In this document: in pieces, positions 50,413 to 59,100 of the stretch
Position numbering within the stretch: position 1 is the stretch's first letter
Layout: each line of letters begins with the position of its first letter
From: Anaerolineales bacterium
GTDB lineage: Bacteria > Chloroflexota > Anaerolineae > Anaerolineales > Villigracilaceae
Assembly: GCA_014379595.1 (NCBI GenBank)
Contig: JACMLM010000048.1
Span: forward strand, 1 to 64,000
Length of the DNA stretch: 64,000 nt
Direction: 5' to 3'
The notes under the pieces: generated by a model
What the model was told of the DNA's origin: nothing
The model's input: the letters and a program-made list of their open reading frames with translations, nothing else
The model's database searches: none
Made by a program: the position numbers and the translations under genes

Positions 50413-51621
50413 ATGGTCACTAAAAAGCGTATACTTAATCCTGATATATTAAGAAAGTTTTCGTTTTTCGCATCCTTTTCCAATGAACAATTGGAAGAGA
50501 TCATCAGCGTTGCTCAAAAGGTTGCACTTAAGACCAATGATGTGGTGTTCCGTCAGGGTGAGCTTTCTGAAACAATGTATTTAATCCTTAAGGGCAGTGT
50601 AAGAATAGATCGTGAGAATGGGGAAGAGAAAACGATCAATGTCGCACGACTAAATCAATATGAAGTTTTTGGTGAGCTTGCCATGTTGAGCAAGGAGCCG
50701 CGTCAGGCGACTGTTACCGTTACAAAAGATGCTGAATTTCTGGTGATCGACCGTGCGCTGATGCTGGATATTATCCGTGCTTCCAAGCCTGAAGAGATCA
50801 TTGAAGTGTTTTCTGTGCTTAGTGATCAGATGCGTGCGGCGAATGATCGTGAATTTAAGGAGACTCTCTCCCGGCGCACTCTTGAGGCCCAAATGGAGGT
50901 GGAAAAACAACGTGCACTTACACAAATGGTGGCTGGAGTGGCACATGAGATCAACACACCTTTGGGAGTTATCAATACTGCTGTAAGTATTATGGCCCGT
51001 GAACTTGCTGCGCCCGTGGAAATGACAACCCAGCGCGCTGCTGATATTGCCGAATCGCTTGAGTTGATGCGCCGCAATGTGGAACGCGCTCATCTTTTAG
51101 TGCAGGATTTCAAAAAGGTTTCAGTGAGTCAGTTGGTGGACGAGAAAGATACTTTTAATATTTCTGAGGCTATTCAAGAAACAATGGACTTGGTGATCGC
51201 TACTTTGAAGCGAAGTCAGATCCAGATTGAGTTTCAGGACAAATTGGCGCCTAGTGCAAAGACTTGGACAGGGTATCGTGGTTTTCTCTCTCAAATTTTG
51301 ATCAACCTGCTGACAAATGTGGAACGTTACGCTTATCCCAAAGGCGCAGGCGGCACCGTAGAAGTAAAAATTGATTTGGAAGACAATAAACATTATCGCC
51401 TGACTGTGACTGACTACGGAAAAGGAATCTCAAAAGAGAATCAAGCTCGTATTTTTGAGCCATTCTTTACGACGGGACGATCTTTCGGCGGAACAGGATT
51501 GGGACTTGCAATTGTCCACAATTTGGTAACAAATGCTCTCAGCGGCGAAATTAGACTAAAGTCTGAAGAGGGAAAAGGAACAGTGTTTGAAATAATAATC
51601 CCACGCATAATATCAGAGTGA
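50413..51621 (+). CDS. histidine kinase with N-terminal cyclic-nucleotide-binding-type domain
   Basis: This 402-residue soluble kinase has an N-terminal cNMP/CRP-like domain (about 10-125): LRKFSFFASFSNEQLEEI, GELSETMYLILKGSVRI, YEVFGELAMLSKEPRQATVTV. A coiled linker leads to the dimerisation domain with phospho-His in MVAGVAHEINTPLGVI (near 178). The ATPase domain has NLLTNVERYAYP (N box) and GGTGLGLAIVHNLV (G box). No membrane segment is present, so it senses an intracellular signal. The response regulator gene lies 75 bases upstream. The cNMP domain lacks proof of nucleotide binding. Confidence 0.9.
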   Translation: MVTKKRILNPDILRKFSFFASFSNEQLEEIISVAQKVALKTNDVVFRQGELSETMYLILKGSVRIDRENGEEKTINVARLNQYEVFGELAMLSKEPRQATVTVTKDAEFLVIDRALMLDIIRASKPEEIIEVFSVLSDQMRAANDREFKETLSRRTLEAQMEVEKQRALTQMVAGVAHEINTPLGVINTAVSIMARELAAPVEMTTQRAADIAESLELMRRNVERAHLLVQDFKKVSVSQLVDEKDTFNISEAIQETMDLVIATLKRSQIQIEFQDKLAPSAKTWTGYRGFLSQILINLLTNVERYAYPKGAGGTVEVKIDLEDNKHYRLTVTDYGKGISKENQARIFEPFFTTGRSFGGTGLGLAIVHNLVTNALSGEIRLKSEEGKGTVFEIIIPRIISE

Positions 51622-51696
51622 TCTTATGGTATTTATTTCGCAAGCACTGTATAATAACTGTATCAGTTAATCCAAATTACAAAAGGAGATTGCTCA

Positions 51697-51861
51697 ATGG
51701 ATAACAAGGTTTTGCAGGTAATAGTAGCTCTTTTTATTCCACCGCTTGCTGTTTATATGAAAACTGGGAAGATTGATAATACCTTCTGGCTCAACGTTGT
51801 GTTGACCATTTTGGGCGGTATCCCGGGTCTGCTCCATGCTTTGTATGTAGTTTTGATGTAA
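51697..51861 (+). CDS. Pmp3/YqaE (UPF0057) small membrane protein
   Basis: This 54-residue protein starts MDNKVLQVIVALFIPPLAVYMK and continues TILGGIPGLLHALYVVLM. The two membrane helices and the PPLAV..GIPG..HA pattern define the Pmp3 family, linked to membrane potential and stress tolerance in other organisms. AAAGGAG precedes the ATG. A TATAAT lies at 51650-51655. It was too short for usual gene lists. A terminator follows at 51885. Confidence 0.9.
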   Translation: MDNKVLQVIVALFIPPLAVYMKTGKIDNTFWLNVVLTILGGIPGLLHALYVVLM

Positions 51862-51884
51862 TCCAAGGTAGACAGTTTACAAAA

Positions 51885-51921
51885 TATAAAAGTACCCCGT
51901 TATCCTCGGGGTACTTTTATA
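51885..51921. terminator. hairpin terminator
   Basis: A 15-bp perfect stem (51885-51899 with 51907-51921) around TTATCCT, with A-rich and T-rich flanks. Confidence 0.9.
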
Positions 51922-51945
51922 TTGCAAATTGAAGGAATATCCTAC

Positions 51946-51974
51946 TTGACAATCTTCTTTCGCGAATTGATAAT
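51946..51974 (+). promoter_or_regulatory. promoter of the ECF transporter operon
   Basis: TTGACA (51946-51951), 17-base spacer and GATAAT (51969-51974). The start codon at 51984 follows the -10 by nine bases and has no Shine-Dalgarno, so the mRNA is probably leaderless or nearly so. Confidence 0.75.
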
Positions 51975-51983
51975 ACCAACGCT

Positions 51984-53606
51984 ATGACATCTGCGACATC
52001 CCCCCTTGTAGTAGACAATTTATCCTTTCGTTATCGTGACCGTCAAGGTGCGGCGATACATAATATTTCATTTACTGTAAATGCTGGTGAAGTTCTATTA
52101 ATTGCAGGTGCAAGCGGATGCGGTAAGACAACGCTTGTCCGTTGTATTAATGGATTAATTCCGCGTTCGTACAAGGGCGAAATGAGCGGAAAGGTGTTGG
52201 TGTTGGGCGAAGATGTGCAGGATTGGAAGTTATCGCAAATCTCTCAAAAGATTGGCACAGTGTTACAAGACCCTGAAAGACAAATTCTTGGCACGAAAGT
52301 TGTAACTGAAGTGGCCTTTGGGCTTGAAAACCTTGGAATGCCCCGTGATGAAATTTTCTCACGGGTCGATGAAGCACTTAATTTTCTGAAAATTCAGCAT
52401 TTACGAGATAGAGAAACATTTAATCTTTCAGGCGGCGAAAAGCAGAAGGTGGCATTAGCGGGCGTGCTTGCTATGCGCCCGTCTATTTTGCTTCTGGACG
52501 AACCGCTTGCAAGTTTAGATCCTGCATCTGCACAAGAGTCATTGGATGCAGTGCGAATGTTGGCAGATACAGGCATGACTGTTCTAATGGTTGAGCATCG
52601 TGTGGAAGATGTTTTACGCATTAAGCCTGAAAGGGTCATGTTTATAAGTGAAGGAGAAGTACGTTACCTTGGCGAGGTTGCGGGGTTATCTAAAGTAGTT
52701 AATTACCATGAAGTTAAATTGCCCGCCGAAGATATTGTTGAACGTGCGAAGCGGGAACCCGCTCCAGTGGAAATTAATGTCCTTCCTGGCGTGGCAGGCA
52801 AAGGCGCAGGAAAAGAGGCGTTGGTCAAATTTCAAGATGTTACGTTTGGCTATGAATCAGAACGTGAAGTTTTACATGGTATCAATCTTGAAATTAATCG
52901 TGGTGATGTGATTGCGATACTTGGCCCTAATGGCGCAGGTAAAACTACTTTTGTAAAACATGCTATTGGTTTGCTCAAGCCAAAATCTGGCAAAGTGTTG
53001 GTGGATGGACGTGATACGCGAGAGGCCAGTGTTGCCGAGATCGCGAGAACGTTGGGATATGTGTTTCAAAGCCCGAGCCATATGTTGTTTGCCCCGACAG
53101 TTCATGAAGAATTGTCGTTTGGCCCGCTGAATATGAAACACCCCAAAGAACAAATTGAATTGGAGGTGAAAGAGGCGCTAAAGATTGTGAACCTTTCAGA
53201 AAAAGAGAACGACCCGCCGCTGGCTCTTTCATTTGGCCAGCAAAAGCGCGTGAGTATTGCCGCCATTCTTGCAATGCGTTCCAAAATTCTGGTGATGGAT
53301 GAACCCACTGCTGGACAGGATTATCAGAATTATATGAACTTTATGAACTCAATTTTGCAGCTACCTTCATTTGAAGCGATCCTGTTCATTACACACGATG
53401 TTGACCTTGCGTTAATTTTTGCAAATCGCATATTGATGGTGAATGATGGAAGACTCGTTGCAGATGGAACCCCGCAGGACGTGCTCCGCGACTTTGACCG
53501 ACTCAAAGCCAACCGTCTCGTACCGACCTCGTTGCTGGCTCTCAACATCAAACGACTCAGCACAACAGGCCGTTTTATGAGTGCAGAAGCGTTGGCCCAT
53601 ACTTAA
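51984..53606 (+). CDS. fused energy-coupling-factor ATPase (EcfA-EcfA')
   Basis: This 540-residue protein has two ABC ATPase domains in one chain. Domain 1 has LIAGASGCGKTTLVRCING (Walker A), LSGGEKQKVALAGVL (signature) and ILLLDEPLASLDP (Walker B). Domain 2 has ILGPNGAGKTTFVKHAIGLL, LSFGQQKRVSIAAIL and ILVMDEPTAGQD. The second signature is LSFGQQ rather than LSGGQ. These energise uptake of vitamins or metals with EcfT and an S component, which follow in the same order. Natural fusions are known in other bacteria. Confidence 0.95.
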   Translation: MTSATSPLVVDNLSFRYRDRQGAAIHNISFTVNAGEVLLIAGASGCGKTTLVRCINGLIPRSYKGEMSGKVLVLGEDVQDWKLSQISQKIGTVLQDPERQILGTKVVTEVAFGLENLGMPRDEIFSRVDEALNFLKIQHLRDRETFNLSGGEKQKVALAGVLAMRPSILLLDEPLASLDPASAQESLDAVRMLADTGMTVLMVEHRVEDVLRIKPERVMFISEGEVRYLGEVAGLSKVVNYHEVKLPAEDIVERAKREPAPVEINVLPGVAGKGAGKEALVKFQDVTFGYESEREVLHGINLEINRGDVIAILGPNGAGKTTFVKHAIGLLKPKSGKVLVDGRDTREASVAEIARTLGYVFQSPSHMLFAPTVHEELSFGPLNMKHPKEQIELEVKEALKIVNLSEKENDPPLALSFGQQKRVSIAAILAMRSKILVMDEPTAGQDYQNYMNFMNSILQLPSFEAILFITHDVDLALIFANRILMVNDGRLVADGTPQDVLRDFDRLKANRLVPTSLLALNIKRLSTTGRFMSAEALAHT

Positions 53607-53627
53607 ATTTTTAAATGGAGAAGAAAG

Positions 53628-54581
53628 ATGGATAAGAAACTTACAAACGTTTTGATTTCACTAGCCGTTGTTTTAGGTTTATTTGCTGTTGTAATGTTTG
53701 TGCTTGGAGCCCAGGAGCCAGCAGAAGGAGCGACGCTTAATTTTGCCGTAGATCAATCCAGTGTCGTTTCCCGCTTTGTATTTGTGTTGGTAGGCCTTGC
53801 CATTGCATTTGCTGTATATTTTTCCACAAAGGAAAACAATGCATGGGAAGTTGGTACGCGTCAAGTAGTATGGATGGCTATCGGTGCAGCTTTGTATGCT
53901 GTGTTTTCCTGGCTGTTCAATGGCACTGTTTTTGTTGTACCTTCTGTAAGCCAGGTTTCTCTACGCCCTGCGATTGCCATTCCCATGTTCTTTGGCTTTG
54001 CCTTCGGTCCGATTGTTGGCTTTTTCACGGGCGCAGTTGGCAATATGTTCGGTGATGCATTGACAGGTTTTGGCCTTTCTCCTCAATGGAGCATTGGCAA
54101 TGGCCTGATCGGCTTTGTCTCGGGCATGTGGATGCTGTTCTCTGACAAGAAGAAGAGTATGGATACCGTGCTTTACATCAGCGCCGCCCTTGCTGTGCTC
54201 ACCGCTTTGATGTTCTTCCTCAATCGTGGTCAAGCCAACATGTTGTTCTTTGATGTGGATAATGGCGTTTTTGGCGATGCACAGATCTCGCTCTTTGCAG
54301 GTATTGCGATCCTCATTGGGTTTGCGTTAGTGTTTGCAGTGCGTTACTTCTTTAAGGATAATGAAGATGTGGCAACTGCTGTAACTTGGGGCATGTTGGG
54401 TAATATTGTTGGGCTTCTCTTTGCGTCTCTTTCCGATATTGTTATTAACGGACTTACCCTCCCAGCCACCATTGTCGGTCAATTTTTGCCAGCAGCTGGC
54501 CCGAACTTGATCTTTGCTGCAATTCTTGTTCCAATGCTTGTGGGTGCATACGCTTCCGTTCAGAAACAATCTGGTAGATAA
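53628..54581 (+). CDS. ECF transporter S component
   Basis: This 317-residue protein has about eight to nine membrane helices. It is long for an S component (usually 170-210); the N-terminal part to about 85 adds extra helices. The central block RPAIAIPMFFGFAFGPIVGFFTGAVGNMFGDAL and GLSPQWSIGNGLIGFVSGMW has the typical S-component pattern of substrate-binding integral membrane proteins. The substrate (for example a B vitamin) cannot be named from the sequence. It sits between the fused ATPase and EcfT genes, so it is a dedicated module. Confidence 0.85.
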   Translation: MDKKLTNVLISLAVVLGLFAVVMFVLGAQEPAEGATLNFAVDQSSVVSRFVFVLVGLAIAFAVYFSTKENNAWEVGTRQVVWMAIGAALYAVFSWLFNGTVFVVPSVSQVSLRPAIAIPMFFGFAFGPIVGFFTGAVGNMFGDALTGFGLSPQWSIGNGLIGFVSGMWMLFSDKKKSMDTVLYISAALAVLTALMFFLNRGQANMLFFDVDNGVFGDAQISLFAGIAILIGFALVFAVRYFFKDNEDVATAVTWGMLGNIVGLLFASLSDIVINGLTLPATIVGQFLPAAGPNLIFAAILVPMLVGAYASVQKQSGR

Positions 54582-54593
54582 TTTCTTATAGAA

Positions 54594-54646
54594 AAAGACC
54601 CTAAAGGTTCCCTCTACGTAACTTCGTAAAAACCTTTAGGGTCTTT
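54594..54646 (+). terminator. hairpin between S component and EcfT genes
   Basis: A 16-bp perfect stem (54594-54609 with 54631-54646) with a 21-base loop that can itself pair TACG with CGTA. It follows the S-component stop and ends 10 bases before the EcfT start. It may reduce EcfT expression or balance subunits, since few T follow. Confidence 0.65.
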
Positions 54647-54656
54647 AAGGTGAAAA

Positions 54657-55526
54657 ATGCTAGTTGCCTGGCGTTATCGAAAACGAAAAAATTCCTTTAT
54701 TCAAAGTTTTGACCCGCGTGCGTGGATCATTTTCTTTGTGTGCTTTCTCGTTTCCACACTCTCGTTTTGGGATGTACGCTTTTTACTTCCTTTTTTCTTA
54801 ATGGCTATGTTTGTCCTCTTTACTTCTGGTGTAAAGTGGCATGAAGTGCGCCGGGCATTTTTGTTTATTATTGGCTTTATCTTTTTTTATGCAATTCTCA
54901 CATTTTTAACAGGTCGTGGGGGAACGGAGCAATATGCTGAAGAGCACCTGATCCGTGAGTTCAAAGCGCCTTTTTCACTCTTTGGATGGTTTCCTGCTTT
55001 GCAGGTCACTGTCGAACGTATTTTTTTTGCAGTGAGTCAACTTGTTCGTGTATCAAGTATCGCGATGATGACGATTTTGATCCCTTACTCGCTTAATCCC
55101 GCTTTGTATGGAATAACATTTAAAGGGCTGGGTCTTTCTGATAAATTTTCCTATGCCATGGATTTGACCATGCGCTTCATACCTACCTTTGGCAGGGATT
55201 TCCAACTGACAATGGATGCTCAACGGGCGCGTGGGTACGAGCTAGAGAAAATTCGCGGCGGCTTGATCGAGCAGGTTCGCAGGCTTGGCCCAGTGGTGGT
55301 GCCTGTTGTGATCCATGCGATTATGGGAAGCGAGGATATTATTGATGCAATGGATTTACGTGCATTTGGCGTCGGGCCCCGTACTTGGTTGGATGTGCTT
55401 ACCTATCAATTCCGAGATAGATTATTAATTGCATTTGGTGTATTGATGCTTGTCACTTCAATTGTTTTGGCAATTATGGGATATGGTAAATTTTGGGTTC
55501 CAGAATTTTTGATCGCAATGTTCTAA
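54657..55526 (+). CDS. ECF transporter transmembrane subunit EcfT
   Basis: This 289-residue membrane protein has about five to six helices. The C-terminal cytoplasmic region carries the coupling motifs MDAQRARGYELEK (AxRxRG type) and MDLRAFGVGPRTWLDV. These contact the ATPase. It completes the ECF transporter together with the two upstream genes. The AAGG ribosome site overlaps the end of the preceding hairpin. A strong terminator follows. Confidence 0.9.
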   Translation: MLVAWRYRKRKNSFIQSFDPRAWIIFFVCFLVSTLSFWDVRFLLPFFLMAMFVLFTSGVKWHEVRRAFLFIIGFIFFYAILTFLTGRGGTEQYAEEHLIREFKAPFSLFGWFPALQVTVERIFFAVSQLVRVSSIAMMTILIPYSLNPALYGITFKGLGLSDKFSYAMDLTMRFIPTFGRDFQLTMDAQRARGYELEKIRGGLIEQVRRLGPVVVPVVIHAIMGSEDIIDAMDLRAFGVGPRTWLDVLTYQFRDRLLIAFGVLMLVTSIVLAIMGYGKFWVPEFLIAMF

Positions 55527-55555
55527 AAAACCGCCGCTATAAGCGGCGGTTTTTT
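55525..55555. terminator. hairpin terminator of the ECF operon
   Basis: A 14-bp GC-rich stem (55525-55538 with 55542-55555), 3-base loop, A6/T6 flanks. It lies between convergent EcfT and DUF1684 genes and overlaps both ends. Confidence 0.95.
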
Positions 55556-56381
55556 ATTTTGCTTCGCGTTTATAAGTTTCCCCTGCTGTCACTTTGAAAT
55601 CAAGGTGATTTTGTTCGGGTGCGAAAACACAGGTGGCGAAATCGGTGAAAGCACAGGGAGGGTTATAAGCTTTATTGAAGTCAATGAATATTTTGCCATC
55701 TGATTCTTCATCTGCTATGAGATAACGGCCCGTTGGATAGGTTTCATCTTTGCTGGTTAGATCCCAGAAGCGGACAAAGAGTGTGCCGTCATCTTCTTTA
55801 TTGATATCGAGCTTATATGGATTTCCGTTATATTCAAATGAGAGATGACCTTCCACAGGAAACTCGGATTTTTCACCTGTCAGGTCTGGGAAGTAAGCCA
55901 TCTTTGGACGTTCGTAGGTGGTGTATGTAGTAGGGATGCGAAAATTTTCGTCGATGTCATACCAAGTGCGGGCGGGGAAAGATCGTCTCTCTTTGCGTTG
56001 GTTATCCCACATGCGCACACCAATTTTGTTTCCGCGTTGAACGACGACGAGTCGAACACCCTCTAAATTTATGAAGCTTGGATCATCGGATATATCAGGT
56101 TGGAGGACGGCAAAATCTGTTGGCTTGTCGTTCACCTTTATTTTTTGACCTGAATTCGCGCGCAACGTAACGGATTTTCCGTTGTATTCCAGATAGCCAA
56201 TGTTGGCAGGAACACGTTCGGGTAACTGGATCTCAGACTTGGCATCTGAACCGAGTTGATTCTTTCCAAGCTTTAGCCAATAAAGGCCAGTGAGTGAAAG
56301 CCATCCATTTTCCTTGCGGATGATTTCATTGCGTTCCTTGCGCCAGTCATTGATGGTTTGCTGATACGAATTATTAGCCAT
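55554..56381 (-). CDS. DUF1684-domain protein
   Basis: This 275-residue protein has WRKERNEIIRKENGWLSLTGLYWLK, then GSDAKSEIQLPERVPANIGYLE, YPTGRYLIADEESDGKIFIDFNKAYNPPCAF and CVFAPEQNHLDFKVTAGE. These match the DUF1684 family, including the NPPCAF and PPxNxL-like conserved ends. Such proteins are of unknown function but widely distributed, sometimes linked to envelope or carotenoid-related loci. There is no signal peptide. Confidence 0.9.
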   Translation of the reverse strand: MANNSYQQTINDWRKERNEIIRKENGWLSLTGLYWLKLGKNQLGSDAKSEIQLPERVPANIGYLEYNGKSVTLRANSGQKIKVNDKPTDFAVLQPDISDDPSFINLEGVRLVVVQRGNKIGVRMWDNQRKERRSFPARTWYDIDENFRIPTTYTTYERPKMAYFPDLTGEKSEFPVEGHLSFEYNGNPYKLDINKEDDGTLFVRFWDLTSKDETYPTGRYLIADEESDGKIFIDFNKAYNPPCAFTDFATCVFAPEQNHLDFKVTAGETYKREAK

Positions 56382-56431
56382 GCTGGGATTATACCTGTAC
56401 TAAAAGACTTCGGGAGACTTTTATGAAACAA

Positions 56432-56458
56432 AAAACCCGTCTGGTGAAGACGGGTTTT
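56432..56458. terminator. hairpin terminator
   Basis: An 11-bp stem (56432-56442 with 56448-56458), GGTGA loop, A-rich and T-rich flanks. It sits just after the gene ending at 56476. Confidence 0.85.
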
Positions 56459-56475
56459 GAAAACTTACTTATTAA

Positions 56476-57057
56476 TTACCCAACGACTGGTGTAGTGAAG
56501 TAATAAAGTAATCCGACAACGAATGCGATGATCGAAAGCAGTGAGAAGAATGCGCGCAGGTTGCTTTCTTCCTTGTTGATGGATGCCCAACCTGCAAAGG
56601 CAAGTCCAATTGCCATGATCGTCAGCACGAGTTGGAGCCAATCTCCACGTTGATTCCAGTCTGCCGCCAGTTTGAAAGAAGCTTCTGAGCCATCAAAGTA
56701 TTCGGTGGAAGCAGCCGACATTTCTGCGTAGTATTGATCGTCCCATACTGTGTTGGGGTCGCGGGCAATGGCGTCTTGTAATTGTTGCGAGAAATTGAAT
56801 TCGTAATATTCCGCAACATCGGGGCGTTCAGTTTCATTCAGATACCAGTTATCATAGTAATTGTAATCTTGTCCAATGTTCTGGTTTTCTGTAAGATAAA
56901 CAGCATTACCGTCGTTCAGTTCCTGCATCCCTTTGATCTCAGCGTCGTTCTGTGCCCCACCTGCCAAAGCGCCCTGATAACTGGAAATGGCGGTAAAAAC
57001 ACTCAAAAGGGTGATCAACAAGCCAAGGAAGACTTCATTACCTAAAAACTTTTTCAT
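56476..57057 (-). CDS. membrane protein of unknown function, DUF4337-like
   Basis: This is about 193 residues from ATG 57057, with GAGGAG eight bases upstream; a GTG start three codons earlier is less likely. One membrane segment lies at about 8-30 and two near the C-terminus (about 138-185). A middle domain rich in Tyr, Asp and Asn lies between (NIGQDYNYYDNWYLNETERPDVAEYYEFNF). The layout resembles DUF4337-type proteins. Function is unknown. Confidence 0.65.
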   Translation of the reverse strand: MKKFLGNEVFLGLLITLLSVFTAISSYQGALAGGAQNDAEIKGMQELNDGNAVYLTENQNIGQDYNYYDNWYLNETERPDVAEYYEFNFSQQLQDAIARDPNTVWDDQYYAEMSAASTEYFDGSEASFKLAADWNQRGDWLQLVLTIMAIGLAFAGWASINKEESNLRAFFSLLSIIAFVVGLLYYFTTPVVG

Positions 57058-57211
57058 TTCGTGCACTCCTCATTTAATAAAAATAATCAGTTCGTGAACT
57101 GTGAGAGTGATTATATACAGGAACTTGCAATTGCGTATTTGCAATTTTGTTATAAAATCATGGCAGTTTGAGGATACCGAATACCAATCTGAGAAAGCCC
57201 AAGGAGAAGAT

Positions 57212-57766
57212 ATGGGATTAAAACCTGATCGCTGGATCCGTGAGATGGCACTGGAACACAAGATGATCGAACCGTTTGTTGATACCCAGGTTCGTGAGGG
57301 AGTGATTTCATACGGTGTTTCATCATATGGATACGATGTCCGTGTTGCGAACGAATTTAAGATTTTTACGAATGTTTTTTCTGCCACAGTTGACCCGAAG
57401 AATTTTGACATTAAATCGATGGTGGATTTTGTTGGAGATGTTTGTGTTGTGCCGCCGAACTCTTTTGCTCTGGCACGCACAGTGGAGTATTTTCGCATTC
57501 CACGCAAGGTGTTGACAATTTGCCTTGGAAAGTCCACGTATGCACGCTGCGGGATCATTGTCAACGTCACGCCGTTCGAGCCTGAGTGGGAGGGTTTTGT
57601 CACACTCGAGATATCCAACACCACGCCTTTACCTGCCAAGATCTATGCAAATGAAGGATTGGCACAGGTTTTATTCTTTGAGGCAGATGAAGAGTGTGAC
57701 GTTTCTTATGCAGACAAAAAAGGAAAATATCAGAAGCAACAATCCATTGTCTTGCCCAAGTTGTAA
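57212..57766 (+). CDS. dcd: dCTP deaminase
   Basis: This 184-residue protein starts [22 protein letters not shown] at 57212 after AAGGAGAAG; the longer frame upstream is rejected. It has the dUTPase-fold motifs [77 protein letters not shown] and [19 protein letters not shown]. The catalytic Glu lies in FVTLEISN. It deaminates dCTP to dUTP for thymidylate synthesis. This is a core gene. Confidence 0.95.
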   Translation: MGLKPDRWIREMALEHKMIEPFVDTQVREGVISYGVSSYGYDVRVANEFKIFTNVFSATVDPKNFDIKSMVDFVGDVCVVPPNSFALARTVEYFRIPRKVLTICLGKSTYARCGIIVNVTPFEPEWEGFVTLEISNTTPLPAKIYANEGLAQVLFFEADEECDVSYADKKGKYQKQQSIVLPKL

Positions 57767-57819
57767 TGAATGTGTAGAATCGCCGCTGCCTATATCTTTA
57801 TTATTAGAGGAATATCTTT

Positions 57820-59100
57820 ATGACTGAATCTTTGGACACGCAAACTATTCAAAAGCAATTTGCGGATATGAGTAAAACATTGATGCGTGTCATGATGCAC
57901 CTTTCCCGTACAAACGACGGACAGACATCCATGATCCTTCGGGATCTTACGCAAATGACAAGTTCCTTTAACAATCTTAAGCAGGTGATGACAGGCTACC
58001 TTGATTCGCATAAAAGACAGGTCAAGGCACTGGTCGGTGTGGGAAGCGTGATCAACTCCTCGTTAGGTTTGGAGCGGGTGCTTGAAGAGGTAATGGATGG
58101 TTTGATTGACCTCATGGGTGCTGAGCGTGGATTTTTAATGTTGAAAGAGTCCGATGGGGAATTAAAAGTCCGTATTGCGAGGGGAATAGCTCGGGACGAT
58201 ATCGATAAGGAAGCTTTTGCGATTAGCAATACAATTGTGCAGCGCGTAGCTAAAACAGGAGAGGCCATTCTCACTACGAATGCGCAGGATGATCCGCGTT
58301 TCGTTGAGCAGGTCAGTGTGGCAGCATATCATTTGCTTTCGATATTATGTGCACCACTTAAACTCAAAGATGACTTGATCGGCGTGATCTACGTGGATAA
58401 CCGCGCTCATACTGGAATCTTTCGTCATGACGATTTGGAGTTAATTTCTGCATTTGCCAATCAGGCCGCTGTTGCGATTGATAATGCTCGTTTGTTTGAT
58501 GATCTGCAAGAAAGCAATGCGGAATTGGAAATCGCGTATCAGGCGACGCTGGAAGGCTGGGTGCGCGCCTTGGACTTGCGTGACAAAGAAACTGAAGGCC
58601 ATACGAAAAGAGTAACGGCTCTGACGCAGCGGCTTGCGCAGACAATGGGAGTAGATGAGGATGGGTTGGTGCATATTACACGCGGCGCGCTCCTGCATGA
58701 TATTGGCAAGATGGCGATCCCCGATGGCATTTTACTTAAACCTAGCGGGCTTACAGAGGAAGAGCGTCTGCTAATCCAGAAACATCCCATATATGCTTAC
58801 GAGATGTTAAGCCCGATCAAGTTTTTACATCCCGCGCTTGATATTCCATACTGCCATCATGAAAAATGGGATGGTTCGGGTTATCCGCGCGGGTTAAAAG
58901 GTAAAGAGATTCCTTTTGCAGCACGCATATTCTCTATTGTCGATGTTTGGGATGCTTTGGTCTCAGACCGCCCGTATCGCAAGGCGCTTGACCCTACTGA
59001 TGTGAAAAAGACTCTTCGCGAACAATCGGATATTCACTTCGACCCGCATGTAGTGAATGTGTTTTTGAAAATGGATCTGACTTCCAGTTTACATCCCTAG
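57820..59100 (+). CDS. GAF-HD-GYP signalling protein
   Basis: This 426-residue soluble protein has an N-terminal helical part (1-70), a GAF domain (about 75-235; DLMGAERGFLMLKE, ILCAPLKLKDDLIGVIYVDNR) and an HD-GYP domain (about 250-420). The latter has HTKRVTALTQRLA, LLHDIGKMAIPDGIL (HD pair) and HHEKWDGSGYPRGLKGKEI (GYP motif). HD-GYP enzymes hydrolyse cyclic di-GMP; the key metal residues are present. The GAF domain is probably the sensor. Its stop codon overlaps the end of the DinG gene by 12 bases. Confidence 0.9.
   Translation: MTESLDTQTIQKQFADMSKTLMRVMMHLSRTNDGQTSMILRDLTQMTSSFNNLKQVMTGYLDSHKRQVKALVGVGSVINSSLGLERVLEEVMDGLIDLMGAERGFLMLKESDGELKVRIARGIARDDIDKEAFAISNTIVQRVAKTGEAILTTNAQDDPRFVEQVSVAAYHLLSILCAPLKLKDDLIGVIYVDNRAHTGIFRHDDLELISAFANQAAVAIDNARLFDDLQESNAELEIAYQATLEGWVRALDLRDKETEGHTKRVTALTQRLAQTMGVDEDGLVHITRGALLHDIGKMAIPDGILLKPSGLTEEERLLIQKHPIYAYEMLSPIKFLHPALDIPYCHHEKWDGSGYPRGLKGKEIPFAARIFSIVDVWDALVSDRPYRKALDPTDVKKTLREQSDIHFDPHVVNVFLKMDLTSSLHP

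Noticed and set aside
57101-57211. N-terminal extension of dCTP deaminase
   Set aside because: ATG 57212 has AAGGAG upstream and gives the usual protein length.
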